A DNA stretch of 64,000 nucleotides from Calliopsis andreniformis (GCF_051401765.1 NW_027480504.1:2170001-2234000), one strand, 5' to 3'. Positions 11,601 to 26,600 are shown, counted from the stretch's first letter. The notes: generated by a model from the sequence alone, not told the origin. Translations and numbers: made by a program.

Positions 11601-14600
11601 ATCCTCAATATTCAATCCTCAATCCTCAATCCTCAATTCTCAATCCTCAATCCTCAATCCTCAATATTCAACACTCAATCCTCAATCTTCAATCCTCAAT
11701 CTTCAATCCTCAGTCCTCAATCCTCAATCCTCAATCATCATTCTTCAATCCTCAATACCCAATCCTCAATCTTCAATCCTCAATCCTCAATCCTCAATCC
11801 TCAATTCTCAATCCTCAATCCTCAGTCCTCAGTCCTCAAACCTCAATCCTCAATCTTCAGCCCTCATCCTCAATCCTGAATCCTCAATCCTCAATCTTCA
11901 ACCCTCAATACTCAACCTTCAATAATCAATCCTCAATTCTCAATCCTCAATACTCAAACCTCAATCGTCAACCCTCAATCCCCAATCCTCAGTCTTCAGT
12001 CCACAATCCTCAATCCTCAATCCTCAACCCTCAATCTTCAATACTCAATACTCAATCTTCAATCCTCAATCCTCAATCCTCATTCTTCAATCCTCAATAC
12101 ACAATCCTCAATACACAATCCTCAATATTCAATCCTCAATCCTCAATCCTCAATTCTCAATCCTCAATCCTGAATCCTCAATATTCAACACTCAAGCCTC
12201 AAACATCAATCCTCAATACTCAACCACCAATCCTCAATTCTCAATACTCAATAGAATATCCTGAATTCTCATGGTTCAACACTCAATCCACAATATTCAA
12301 TAATCAAATCTCAATCCTCAAACATCAATTCTCAACACTCAATACTCAACACTCAGTCCTCTCTCTTCAATCCTCCATCCTCAACCCTCAATCCTCAAGC
12401 GTCAATCCTCAATCCTCAATCCTCAATCCTCAACCCTCAATCTTCATTCCTCAAACCTCAATCCTCAACTCTCAGCCCTCATCCTCAATTCTCAATTCTC
12501 AATCCTCAATCCTCAATCCCCAATCTTCAGTCCTCAATAATCTATCTCCAATGCTAGATCCTCAATCCCCAATCTTCAATCCTTAATCCTCAACGTTCAA
12601 TCCTCATTCCCGAGTCCTCAATCTTCAATCCTCAATGCTCAATCCTCAATCCTCAATCATCATTCCTTAATCCTCAGCCCTCAACCCTCAAACCTCAATC
12701 CTCAGCCCTCATCCTCAATCCTCAATCCTCAAACCACAATCCTCAATCTTCAATCCTCAATACTCAACCTTCAATAATCGATCCTCAATTCTCAATCCTC
12801 AATACTCAATCCCCAATCGTCAATCCTCAATCCCCAATCCTCAATCTTCAGTCCACAATCCTCAATCCTCAACCATCAACCCTCAATCTTCAATACTCAA
12901 TACTCAATCTTCAATCCTCAATCCTCAATCCTCAATCCTCAATCCTCAGTCCTCAATCCTCAATCTACAATCCTCAATACTCAGTCTTCAATCCTCAATC
13001 CTCAATCCTCAATCCTCAATCCTCATTCTTCAATCCTCAATACACAATCCTCAATATTCAATCCTCAATCCTCAATCCTCAATTCTCAATCCTCAACCCT
13101 CAATCCTCAATATTCAACACTCAATCCTCAATCTTCCACCCTCAATCTTCAATCCTCAGTCCTCAATCCTCAATCCTCAATCATCATTCTTCAATCCTCA
13201 ATACCCAATCCTCAATCTTCAATCCTCAATCCTCAACCCTCAATCCTCAATTCTCAATCCTCAATCCTCAGTCCTCAGTCCTCAAACCTCAATCCTCAAT
13301 CCTCAGCCCTCATCCTCAATCCTCAATCCTCAATCCTCAATCTTCAATCCTCAATACTCAACCTTCAATAATCAATCCTCAATTCTCAATCCTCAATACT
13401 CAAACCTCAATCGTCAACCCTCAATCCCCAATCCTCAGTCTTCAGTCCACAATCCTCAATCCTCAATCCTCAACCCTCAATCTTCAATACTCAATACTCA
13501 ATCTTCAATCCTCAATCCTCAATCCTCAATCCTCAATCCTCAGTCCTCAATCCTCAATCTACAATCCTCAATACTCAGTCTTCAATCCTCAATCCTCAAT
13601 GCTCAATCCTCAGTCCTCATTCTTCAATCCTCAACACACAATCCTCAATATTTAATCCTCAATCCTCAATCCTCAATCCTCAATTCTCAATCCTCAATCC
13701 TCAATCCTCAACCTTCAATCCTCAATACTCAATACTCAATCCTCAATCCTCAATTCTCAGTGCTCAATACTCAATCCTCAATCGTCAATCCTCAATCCCC
13801 AATCCTCAATCTTCAATCCTCAATTCTCAATCCTCAATCCTCAATCCTCAATATTCAACACACAACCCTCAACCATCAATCCTCAACACTCAACCATCAA
13901 TCCTCAATTCTCAATACTCAATAGAATATCCTGAATTCTCATGGTTCAATACTCAATCCACAAAATTCAATAATCAAGTCTCAATCCTCAAACATCAATT
14001 CTCAACACTCAATCCTCAATACTCAGTCCTCTCTCTTCAATCCTCCATCCTCAATACTCAACCCTCAATCCTCAGTCATCAATCCTCAACCCTCAATCCT
14101 CAATCCTCAACCCTCAATCCTAATTCCTCAAACATCAATCCTCAACTCTCAGCCCTCATCCTCAATTCTCAATACTTAATTCTCAATCCTTAATCCTCAA
14201 TCCCCAATCTTCAATCCTCAATAATCTATCTCCAATCCTAGATCCTCAATCCCCAATCTTCAATCCTTAATCCTCAACCTTCAATCATCATTCCCCAGTC
14301 CTCAATCTTCAATCCTCAATGCTCAATCCTCAATCCTCAATCATCATTCCTCAATCCTCAGCCCTCAACCCTCAAACCTCAATCCTCAGCCCTCATCCTC
14401 AATCCTCAATCCTCAATCCTCAATCCTCAATCTTCAATCCTCAATACTCAATCTTCAATCCTCAATCCTCAATCCTCAATCCTCAATCCTCAGTCCTCAA
14501 TCCTCAATCTACAATCCTCAATACTCAGTCTTCAACCCTCAATCCTCAATGCTCAATCCTCAGTCCTCATTCTTCAATCCTCAATATACAATCCTCAATA

Positions 14601-16340
14601 TTCAATCCTCAATCCTCAATCCTCAATCCTCAATTCTCAATCCTCAATCCTCAATCCTCAACCTTCAATCCTCAATACTCAATACTCAATCCTCAATCCT
14701 CAATTCTCAGTCCTCAATACTCAATCCTCAATCGTCAATCCTCAATCCCCAATCCTCAATCTTCAATCCTCAATTCTCAATCCTCAATCCTCAATCCTCA
14801 ATATTCAACACACAACCCTCAACCATCAATCCTCAACACTCAACCATCAATCCTCAATTCTCAATACTCAATAGAATATCCTGAATTCTCATGGTTCAAT
14901 ACTCAATCCACAAAATTCAATAATCAAGTCTCAATCCTCAAACATCAATTCTCAACACTCAATCCTCAATACTCAGTCCTCTCTCTTCAATCCTCCATCC
15001 TCAATACTCAACCCTCAATCCTCAGTCATCAATCCTCAACCCTCAATCCTCAATCCTCAACCCTCAATCCTAATTCCTCAAACATCAATCCTCAACTCTC
15101 AGCCCTCATCCTCAATTCTCAATTCTCAATTCTCAATCCTCAATCCTCAATCCCCAATCTTCAATCCTCAATAATCTATCTCCAATCCTAGATCCTCAAT
15201 CCCCAATCTTCAATCCTTAATCCTCAACCTTCAGTCATCATTCCCCAGTCCTCAATCTTCAATCCTCAATGCTCAATCCTCAATCCTCAATCATCATTCC
15301 TCAATCCTCAGCCCTCAACCCTCAAACCTCAATCCTCAGCCCTCATCCTCAATCCTCAATCCTCAATCCTCAATCCTCAATTCTCAACACTCAATCCTCA
15401 ATACTCAGTCCTCTCTCTTCAATCCTCCATCCTCAATACTCAACCCTCAATCCTCAGTCATCAATACTCAATCTTCAATACTCAATCCTCAATCCTCAAT
15501 CCTCAACCCTCAATCCTCAATCCTCAACCCTCAATCTTCATTCCTCAAACCTCAATCCTCAACTCTCAGCCCTCATCCTCAATTCTCAATTCTCAATCCT
15601 CAATCCTCAATCCCCAGTCTTCAGTCCTCAATAATCTATCTCCAATCCTAGATTCTCAATCCCCAATCTTCAATCCTTAATCCTCAACGTTCAATCCTCA
15701 TTCCCGAGTCCTCAATCTTCAATCCTCAATGCTCAATCCTCAATCCTCAATCATCATTCCTTAATCCTCAGCCCTCAACCCTCAAACCTCAATCCTCAGC
15801 CCTCATCCTCAATCCTCAATCCTCAAACCACAGTCCTCAATCTTCAATCCTCAATACTCAACCTTCAATAATCGATCCTCAATTCTCAATCCTCAATACT
15901 CAATCCCCAATCGTCAATCCTCAATCCCCAATCCTCAATCTTCAGTCCACAATCCTCAATCCTCAACCATCAACCCTCAATCTTCAATACTCAATACTCA
16001 ATCTTCAATCCTCAATCCTCAATCCTCAATCCTCAATCCTCAGTCCTCAATCCTCAATCTACAATCCTCAATACTCAGTCTTCAATCCTCAATCCTCAAT
16101 CCTCAATCCTCAGTCCTCATTCTTCAATCCTCAATACACAATCCTCAATATTCAATCCTCAATCCTCAATCCTCAATTCTCAATCCTCAATTCTCAATCC
16201 TCAATATTCAACACTCAATCCTCAATCTTCAATCCTCAATCTTCAATCCTCAGTCCTCAATCCTCAATCCTCAATCATCATTCTTCAATCCTCAATACCC
16301 AATCCTCAATCTTCAATCCTCAATCCTCAATCCTCAATCC
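8640..16340. repeat. Core domain I: mosaic of A and B units
   Basis: L1 EcoRI sites are at 8847, 9783, 10775, 12263, 13933 and 14883, giving spacings of 936, 992, 1488, 1670 and 950. The box at 12263 is beta and the rest are alpha. Subfamily A markers (CAATCATCATTCCCC) are at about 9196, 10167, 14285 and 15235. Subfamily B markers (AACGTT) are at 11146, 12592 and 15686. Subfamily B also changes CCTCAATCCTCAGCC to CCTTAATCCTCAGCC, which puts a stop codon into the open repeat frame, so long frames appear only in A units. Confidence 0.85.
15377..15475. repeat. Truncated alpha L1 box
   Basis: After a run of perfect heptamers the sequence enters an alpha L1 box in its middle, at TCTCAACACTCAATCC, and continues through CAGTCCTCTCTCTTCAATCC and CTCAGTCATCAATACTC. 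The first half of the box, with AGAATATCC, the EcoRI site, CATGG and AAAATTC, is missing. It looks like a recombination junction joining a subfamily A unit to the interior of an L1 box; the following marker is subfamily B (15686). Confidence 0.8.
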
Positions 16341-17519
16341 TCATTCTTCAATCCTCAATTCTCAATCCTCAATACTCAATCCTCAATCCTCAATCCTCAA
16401 TCCTCAATCCTCAATCCTCAATCCTCAATCCTCATTCTTCGATCCTCAATACCCAATCTTCAATCTTCAATCCTCAATCATCAATCCTCAATTCTCAATC
16501 CTTAATCCTCAATCCTCAGACCTCAAACATCAATACTCAACGGCCAGTCCTCGTCCTCAATCCGCAACCCTCAATCCTCAATCCTCAATCTTCAATTCTC
16601 AATCCTCAATCCTCAATCCTCAATCCTCAATCCTCAGTCCTCAACCCTCAATCCTGAATCCTCAATCCTGAATCCTCAATCTTCAGCCCTCAGTCCTCAA
16701 CCATCCATCCACAATTCTCAATACTCAACAGAATATCCTGAATTCTCATGGTTCAATACTCAATCCACAAAATTCAATAATCAAACCTCAATCCTCAAAC
16801 ATCATTTCTCAACACTCAATCCTCAATACTCAGTCCTCTCTCTTCAATACTCCATCCTCAATCCTCAATCCTCAAGCGTCAATCCTCAATCCTCAATCCT
16901 CATCCCTCAATCCTCAGTCCTCAAACCTCAATCCGGAATCCTGAACCTTGAATCCTCATCCTTCAGCCGTCGGTCCTCAACAATCAATTGTCAATCCCCA
17001 ATCCTCAGTAGAATATCCTCAATTCACAGTTTTCATTACTCAATACTCAATCTGCAATCTTCAAATCTCAATCCACAAACATCAATACTCATCACTCAAC
17101 CCTCAACACTCAGTCCTCAATCCTCAATATTCAATCCTCAATCCTCAATCCTCAATTCTCAGTCCTCAATACTCAATCCTCAGTCGTCAATCCTCAATCC
17201 CCAATCCTCAATCTTCAATCCTCAATCCTCAATCCTCAATCCTCGATCCTCAATATTCAACACACAACCCTCAATATTCAACACTCAAGCCTCAAACATC
17301 AATCCTCAATACCCAATCATCAATCCTCAATTCTCAATACTCAATAGAATATCCTGAATTCTCATGGTTCAATACTCAATCCACAATATTCAATAATCAA
17401 ATCTCAATCCTCAAACATCAATTCTCAACACTCAATACTCAACACTCAGTCCTCTCTCGACAATCCTCCATCCTCCACCCTCAATCCTCAAGCGTCAATC
17501 CTCAATCCTCAATCCTCAA
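16341..17519. repeat. 1.2-kb segmental duplication, copy 2
   Basis: This is the partner of 7454-8632 at +8887. It keeps the L1 (16740), L2 (17011), L1 (17356) order. After the shared AAGCGTCAATCC the two copies part: copy 1 continues with CAACCTTC, this one with CAAACCTCAATCC. Confidence 0.88.
16930..17120. repeat. L2 box inside the 1.2-kb duplication, copy 2
   Basis: Apart from position this is base-for-base the same arrangement as the box at 8.1 kb, including CAATTGTCAATCCCC and the CATTAC variant; the G of GAATATCC is at 17011. Confidence 0.82.
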
Positions 17520-18400
17520 ACCTCAATCCTCAGTCCTCAAACCTCAATCCCGAATCCTCAATCCTGAATCCTCTATCTTCAGCCCTCAGTCCTCAAAAAT
17601 CAATTGTCAATCTTCAATCCTCAATAGTATATCCTCAATTCACAGTTTTCAATACTGAACCCCATTCTTCAATCTTCAAATCTCAATCCACAAACATCAA
17701 TTCTCATCACTCAACCATCAACACCCAGTCCTCAATCTTCAATCCTCAATCCTCAATCCTCAATCTTCAATCCTCAAAACTCAATACTCAGTCCTCAATC
17801 CTCAATTCTCAGTCCTCAATACTCATTCCTCTATCCTCAATCGTAAATCCTCAATCCCCAATCCTCAATCTTCAAACCTCAATCCTCAATCCTCAATCCT
17901 CAATCCTCAATATTCAACACACAACCCTCAACCATCAATCCTCAATACTCAACCATCAATCCTCAATTCTCAATACTCAATAGAATATTCTGAATTCTCA
18001 TGGTTCAATACTCAATCCACAAAATTCAATAATCAAATCTCAATTCTCAAACATCAATTCTCAACACTCAATCCTCAATACTCAGTCCTCTCTCTTCAAT
18101 CCTCCATCCTCAATCCTCAACCCTCAATTCTCAGTCATCGATACTCAATCTTCAATACTCAATCCTCAATCCTCAATCCTCAATCCTCAATCCTCAACCC
18201 TCAATCCTCATTCCTCAAACCTCAATCCTCAACCCTCAGCCCTCATCCTCAATTCTCAATTCTCAATCCTCAATCCTCAATCCCCAATCCTCAATCCTCA
18301 ATAATCAATCTCCAATCCTAGATCCTCAATCCCCAATCTTCAATCCTTAATCCTCAACCTTCAATCCTCATTCCCCAGTCCTCAATCTTCAATCCTCAAT
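17520..18400. repeat. Old-type island within the core
   Basis: The island contains an L2 box (AGTATATCC at 17626, a changed core; CACCCAGTCC as in the L2 box at the window start), an alpha-like L1 box with a changed core (AATATTCTGAATTC, site 17992) and the ancestral marker form CTTCAATCCTCATTCCCC near 18356. These resemble the flanks more than the neighbouring core units. Confidence 0.72.
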
Positions 18401-21400
18401 GCTCAATCCTCAATCCTCAATCATCATTCCTCAATCCTCAGCCCTCAACCCTAAAACCCCAATCCTCAACCGTCAGTCCTCGTCCTCAATCGTCAACCCT
18501 CAATCCTCAATACTCAATCTTCAATCCTCAATACTCAATATTCAATACTCAATCCTCAATCTTCAATCCTCAATCTTCAATCCTCAGTCCTCAGTCCTCA
18601 ATCCTCAATCATCATTCTTCAATCCTCAATACCCAATACTCAATCTTCAATCCTCAATCCTCAATCCTCAATCCTCAATTCTCAATCCTCAATCCTCAGT
18701 CCTCAGTCCTCAAACCTCAATCCTCAATCCTCAGCCCTCATCCTCAATCCTCAATTCTCAATCCTCAATCTTCAATCCTCAATACTCAACCTTCAATAAT
18801 CAATCCTCAATTCTCAATCCTCAATACTCAAACCTCAATCGTCAACCCTCAATCCCCAATCCTCAGTCTTCAGTCCACAATCCTCAATCCTCAATCCTCA
18901 ACCCTCAATCTTCAATACTCAATACTCAATCTTCAATCCTCAATCCTCAATCCTCAATCCTCAATCCTCAGTCCTCAATCCTCAATCTACAATCCTCAAT
19001 ACTCAGTCTTCAATCCTCAATCCTCAATGCTCAATCCTCAGTCCTCATTCTTCAATCCTCAATATACAATCCTCAATATTCAATCCTCAATCCTCAATCC
19101 TCAATCCTCAATTCTCAATCCTCAATCCTCAATCCTCAACCTTCAATCCTCAATACTCAATACTCAATCCTCAATCCTCAATTCTCAGTCCTCAATAATC
19201 AATCCTCAATCGTCAATCCTCAATCCCCAATCCTCAATCTTCAATCCTCAATTCTCAATCCTCAATTCGCAATCCTCAATATTCAACACACAACCCTCAA
19301 CCATCAATCCTCAACACTCAACCATCAATCCTCAATTCTCAATACTCAATAGAATATCCTGAATTCTCATGGTTCAATACTCAATCCACAAAATTCAATA
19401 ATCAAGTCTCAATCCTCAAACATCAATTCTCAACACTCAATCCTCAATACTCAGGCCTCTCTCTTCAATCCTCCATCCTCAATACTCAACCCTCAATCCT
19501 CAGTCATCAATCCTCAACCCTCAATCCTCAATCCTCAACCCTCAATCCTCATTCCTCAAACATCAATCCTCAACTCTCAGCCCTCATCCTCAATTCTCAA
19601 TTCTCAATTCTCAATCCTCAGTCCTCAATCCCCAATCTTCAATCCTCAATAATCTATCTCCAATCCTAGATCCTCAATCCCCAATCTTCAATCCTTAATC
19701 CTCAACCTTCAATCATCATTCCCCAGTCCTCAGTCTTCAATCCTCAATGCTCAATCCTCAATCCTCAATCATCATTCCTCAATCCTCAGCCCTCAACCCT
19801 CAAACCTCAATCCTCAGCCCTCATCCTCAATCCTCAATCCTCAATCCTCAATCCTCAATCTTCAATCCTCAATACTCAACCTTCAATAATCGATCCTCAA
19901 TTCTCAATCCTCAATACTCAATCCTCAATCGTCAATCCTCAATCCCCAATCCTCAATCTTCAGTCCACAATCCTCAATCCTCAACCCTCAACCCTCCATC
20001 TTCAATACTCAATACTCAATCTTCAATCCTCAATCCTCAACCCTCAATCCTCAATCCTCAGTCCTCAATCCTCAATCTACAATCTTCAATACTCAGTCTT
20101 CAATCCTCAATCCTCAATCCTCAATCCTCAATCCTCATTCTTCAATCCTCAATACACAATCCTCAATACACAATCCTCAATCCCCAATCCTCAATCTTCA
20201 ATCCTCAATTCTCAATCCTCAATCCTCAATCCTCAATATTCAACACACAACCCTCAACCATCAATCCTCAATTCTCAATACTCAATAGAATATCCTGAAT
20301 TCTCATGGTTCAATACTCAATCCACAAAATTCAATAATCAAGTCTCAATCCTCAAACATCAATTCTCAACACTCAATCCTCAATACTCAGTCCTCTCTCT
20401 TCAATCCTCCATCCTCAATACTCAACCCTCAATCCTCAGTCATCAATACTCAACCTTCAATACTGAATCCTCAATCCTCAATCCTCAACCCTCAATCCTC
20501 AATCCTCAACCCTCAATCTTCATTCCTCAAACCTCAATCCTCAACTCTCAGCCCTCATCCTCAATTCTCAATTCTCAATCCTCAATCCTCAATCCCCAAT
20601 CTTCAGTCCTCAATAATCTATCTCCAATCCTAGATCCTCAATCCCCAATCTTCAATCCTTAATCCTCAACGTTCAATCCTCATTCCCGAGTCCTCAATCT
20701 TCAAACCTCAATGCTCAATCCTCAATCCTCAATCATCATTCCTTAATCCTCAGCCCTCAACCCTCAAACCTCAATCCTCAGCCCTCATCCTCAATCCTCA
20801 ATCCTCAAACCACAATCCTCAATCTTCAATCCTCAATACTCAGCCTTCAATAATCGATTCTCAATTCTCAATCCTCAATACTCAATCCCCAATCGTCAAT
20901 CCTCAATCCCCAATCCTCAATCTTCAGTCCACAATCCTCAATCCTCAACCCTCAACCCTCAATCTTCAATACTCAATACTCAATCTTCAATCCTCAATCC
21001 TCAATCCTCAATCCTCAATCCTCAGTCCTCAATCCTCAATCTACAATCCTCAATACTCAGTCTTCAATCCTCAATCCTCAATCCTCAATCCTCAATCCTC
21101 ATTCTTCAATCCTCAATACACAATCCTCAATATTCAATCCTCAATCCTCAATCCTCAATTCTCAATCCTCAATCCTCAATCCTCAATCCTCAATATTCAA
21201 CACTCAATCCTCAATCTTCAATCCTCAATCTTCAATCCTCAGTCCTCAATCCTCAATCCTCAATCATCATTCTTCAATCCTCAATACCCAATCCTCAATC
21301 TTAAATCCTCAATCCTCAATCCTCAATCCTCAATTCTCAATCCTCAATCCTCAGTCCTCAGTCCTCAAACCTCAATCCTCAATCCTCAGCCCTCATCCTC

Positions 21401-23620
21401 AATCCTCAATCCTCAATCCTCAATCTTCAATCCTCAATACTCAACCTTCAATAATCAATCCTCAATCCTCAATCCTCAATCCTCAATACTCAATCCTCAA
21501 TCCTCAATCCTCAACCTTCAATCCTCAATACTCAATACTCAATCCTCAATCCTCAATTCTCAGTCCTCAATACTCAATCCTCAATCGTCAATCCTCAATC
21601 CCCAATCCTCAATCTTCAATCCTCAATTCTCAATCCTCAATCCTCAATCCTCAATATTCAACACACAACCCTCAACCATCAATCCTCAACACTCAACCAT
21701 CTATCCTCAATTCTCAATACTCAATAGAATATCCTGAATTCTCATGGTTCAATACTCAATCCACAAAATTCAATACTCAAGTCTCAATCCTCAAACATCA
21801 ATTCTCAACACTCAATCCTCAATACTCAGTCCTCTCTCTTCAATCCTCCATCCTCAATACTCAACCCTCAATCCTCAGTCATCAATCCTCAACCCTCAAT
21901 CCTCAATCCTCAACCCTCAATCCTCATTCCTCAAACATCAATCCTCAACTCTCAGCCCTCATCCACAATTCTCAATTCTCAATTCTCAATCCTCAATCCT
22001 CAATCCCCAATCTTCAATCCTCAATAATCTATCTCCAATCCTAGATCCTCAATCCCCAATCTTCAATCCTTAATCCTCAACCTTCAATCATCATTCCCCA
22101 GTCCTCAATCTTCAATCCTCAATGCTCAATCCTCAATCCTCAATCATCATTCCTCAATCCTCAGCCCTCAACCCTCAAACCTCAATCCTCAGCCCTCATC
22201 CTCAATCCTCAATCCTCAATCCTCAATCCTCAATCTTCAATCCTCAATACTCAACCTTCAATAATCGATCCCCAATTCTCAATCCTCAATACTCAATCCT
22301 CAATCGTCAATCCTCAATCCCCAATCCTCAATCTTCAGTCCACAATCCTCAATCCTCAACCCTCAACCCTCCATCTTCAATACTCAATACTCAATCTTCA
22401 ATCCTCAATCCTCAACCCTCAATCCTCAATCCTCAGTCCTCAATCCTCAATCTACAATCTTCAATACTCAGTCTTCAATCCTCAATCCTCAATCCTCAAT
22501 CCTCAATCCTCATTCTTCAATCCTCAATACACAATCCTCAATACACAATCCTCAATATTCAATCCTCAATCCTCAATCCTCAATTCTCAATCCTCAATCC
22601 TGAATCCTCAATATTCAACACTCAAGCCTCAAACATCAATCCTCAATACTCAACCATCAATCCTCAATTCTCAATACTCAATAGAATATCCTGAATTCTC
22701 ATGGTTCAACACTCAATCCACAATATTCAATAATCAAATCTCAATCCTCAAACATCAATTCTCAACACTCAATACTCAACACTCAGTCCTCTCTCTTCAA
22801 TCCTCCATCCTCAACCCTCAATCCTCAAGCGTCAATCCTCAATCCTCAATCCTCAACCCTCAATCCTCAGTCCTCAATCCTCAATTCTCAGTCCTCAATA
22901 CTCAATCCTCAATCGGCAATCCTCAATCCCCAATCCTCAATCTTCAATCCTCAATTCTCAATCCTCAATCCTCAATCCTCAATATTCAACACACAACCCT
23001 CAACCATCAATCCTCAACACTCAACCATCAATCCTCAATTCTCAATACTCAATAGAATATCCTGAATTCTCATGGTTCAATACTCAATCCACAAAATTCA
23101 ATAATCAAGTCTCAATCCTCAAACATCAATTCTCAACACTCAATCCTCAATACTCAGTCCTCTCTCTTCAATCCTCCATCCTCAATACTCAACCCTCAAT
23201 CCTCATTCTTCAATCCTCAATACACAATCCTCAATATTCAATCCTCAATCCTCAATCCTCAATTCTCAATCCTCAATCCTCAATCCTGAATATTCAACAC
23301 TCAATCCTCAATCTTCAATCCTCAATCTTCAATCCTCAGTCCTCAATCCTCAATCCTCAATCATCATTCTTCAATCCTCAATACCCACTCCTCAATCTTC
23401 AATCCTCAATCCTCAATCCTCAATCCTCAATTCTCAATCCTCAATCCTCAGTCCTCAGTCCTCAAACCTCAATCCTCAATCCTCAGCCCTCATCCTCAAT
23501 CCTCAATCCTCAATCCTCAATCTTCAATCCTCAATACTCAACCTTCAATAATCAATCCTCAATTCTCAATCCTCAATACTCAAACCTCAATCGTCAACCC
23601 TCAATCCCCAATCCTCAGTC
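18400..23620. repeat. Core domain II: mosaic of A and B units
   Basis: L1 EcoRI sites lie at 19361, 20297, 21736, 22693 and 23064, spacings 936, 1439, 957 and 371. The 22693 box is beta and the 23064 box alpha, the pair that recurs 371 bp apart through the rest of the core. A markers occur at about 19710 and 22086, a B marker at 20668. The box at 21736 reads AAAATTCAATACTCAAG instead of AATAATCAAG, a private change shared with the boxes at 26573 and 29634. Confidence 0.83.
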
Positions 23621-26600
23621 TTCAGTCCACAATCCTCAATCCTCAATCCTCAACCCTCAATCTTCAATACTCAATACTCAATCTTCAATCCTCAATCCTC
23701 AATCCTCAATCCTCAATCCTCAGTCCTCAATCCTCAATCTACAATCCTCAATACTCAGTCTTCAATCCTCAATCCTCAATCCTCAATCCTCAATCCTCAT
23801 TCTTCAATCCTCAATACACAATCCTCAATATTCAATCCTCAATCCTCAATCCTCAATTCTCAATCCTCAATCCTCAATCCTCAATATTCAACACTCAATC
23901 CTCAATCTTCAATCCTCAATCTTCAATCCTCAGTCCTCAATCCTCAATCCTCAATCATCATTCTTCAATCCTCAATACCCAATCCTCAATCTTCAATCCT
24001 CAATCCTCAATCCTCAATCCTCAATTCTCAATCCTCAATCCTCAGTCCTCAGTCCTCAAACCTCAATCCTCAATCCTCAATCCTCAGCCCTCATCCTCAA
24101 TCCTCAATCCTCAATCCTCAATCTTCAATCCTCAATACTCAACCTTCAATAATCAATCCTCAATTCTCAATCCTCAATACTCAAACCTCAATCGTCAACC
24201 CTCAATCCCCAATCCTCAGTCTTCAGTCCACAATCCTCAATCCTCAATCCTCAACCCTCAATCTTCAATACTCAATACTCAATCTTCAATCCTCAATCCT
24301 CAATCCTCATTCTTCAATCCTCAATACACAATCCTCAATACACAATCCTCAATATTCAATCCTCAATCCTCAATCCTCAATTCTCAATCCTCAATCCTGA
24401 ATCCTCAATATTCAACACTCAAGCCTCAAACATCAATCCTCAATACTCAACCATCAATCCTCAATTCTCAATACTCAATAGAATATCCTGCATTCTCATG
24501 GTTCAACACTCAATCCACAATATTCAATAATCAAATCTCAATCCTCAAACATCAATTCTCAACACTCAATACTCAACACTCAGTCCTCTCTCTTCAATCC
24601 TCCATCCTCAACCCTCAATCCTCAAGCGTCAATCCTCAATCCTCAATCCTCAACCCTCAATCCTCAGTCATCAATCCTCAATTCTCAGTCCTCAATGCTC
24701 AATCCTCAATCGACAATCCTCAATCCCCAATCCTCAATCTTCAATCCTCAATTCTCAATCCTCAATCCGCAATCCTCAATATTCAACACACAACCCTCAA
24801 CCATCAACACACAACCCTCAACCATCAATCCTCAATTCTCAATACTCAATAGAATATCCTGAATTCTCATGGTTCAATACTCAATCCACAAAATTCAATA
24901 ATCAAGTCTCAATCCTCAAACATCAATTCTCAACACTCAATCCTCAATACTCAGTCCTCTCTCTTCAATCCTCCATCCTCAATACTCAACCCTCAATCCT
25001 CAGTCATCAATACTCAACCTTCAATACTCAATCCTCAATCCTCAATCCTCAACCCTCAATCCTCAATCCTCAACCCTCAATCTTCATTCCTCAAACCTCA
25101 ATCCTCAACTCTCAGCCCTCATCCTCAATTCTCAATTCTCAATCCTCAATCCTCAATCCCCAATCTTCAGTCCTCAATAATCTATCTCCAATCCTAGATC
25201 CTCAATCCCCAATCTTCAATCCTTAATCCTCAACGTTCAATCCTCATTCCCGAGTCCTCAATCTTCAAACCTCAATGCTCAGTCCTCAATCCTCAATCAT
25301 CATTCCTTAATCCTCAGCCCTCAACCCTCAAACCTCAATCCTCAGCCCTCATCCTCAATCCTCAATCCTCAAACCACAATCCTCAATCTTCAATCCTCAA
25401 TACTCAACCTTCAATAATCGATCCTCAATTCTCAATCCTCAATACTCAATCCCCAATCGTCAATCCTCAATCCCCAATCCTCAATCTTCAGTCCACAATC
25501 CTCAATCCTCAACCCTCAACCCTCAATCTTCAATACTCAATACTCAATCTTCAATCCTCAATCCTCAATCCTCAATCCTCAATCCTCAGTCCTCAATCCT
25601 CAATCTACAATCCTCAATACTCAGTCTTCAATCCTCAATCCTCAATCCTCAATCCTCAATCCTCATTCTTCAATCCTCAATACACAATCCTCAATATTCA
25701 ATCCTCAATCCTCAATCCTCAATTCTCAATCCTCAATCCTCAATCCTCAATATTCAACACTCAATCCTCAATCTTCAATCCTCAATCTTCAATCCTCAGT
25801 CCTCAATCCTCAATCCTCAATCATCATTCTTCAATCCTCAATACCCAATCCTCAATCTTCAATCCTCAATCCTCAATCCTCAATCCTCAATCCTCAATCC
25901 TCAATCCTCAGTCCTCAGTCCTCAAACCTCAATCCTCAATCCTCAGCCCTCATCCTCAATCCTCAATCCTCAATCCTCAATCTTCAATCCTCAATACTCA
26001 ACCTTCAATAATCAATCCTCAATTCTCAATCCTCAATACTCAAACCTCAATCGTCAACCCTCAATCCCCAATCCTCAGTCTTCAGTCCACAATCCTCAAT
26101 CCTCAATCCTCAACCCTCAATCTTCAATACTCAATACTCAATCTTCAATCCTCAATCCTCAATCCTCAATCCTCAATCCTCAGTCCTCAATCCTCAATCT
26201 ACAATCCTCAATACTCAGTCTTCAATCCTCAATCCTCAATGCTCAATCCTCAGTCCTCATTCTTCAATCCTCAATACACAATCCTCAATATTCAATCCTC
26301 AATCCTCAATCCTCAATCCTCAATACTCAATCCTCAATCCTCAATCCTCAACCTTCAATCCTCAATACTCAATACTCAATCCTCAATCCTCAATTCTCAG
26401 TCCTCAATACTCAATCCTCAATCGTCAATCCTCAATCCCCAATCCTCAATCTTCAATCCTCAATTCTCAATCCTCAATCCTCAATCCTCAATATTCAACA
26501 CACAACCCTCAACCATCAATCCTCAACACTCAACCATCTATCCTCAATTCTCAATACTCAATAGAATATCCTGAATTCTCATGGTTCAATACTCAATCCA

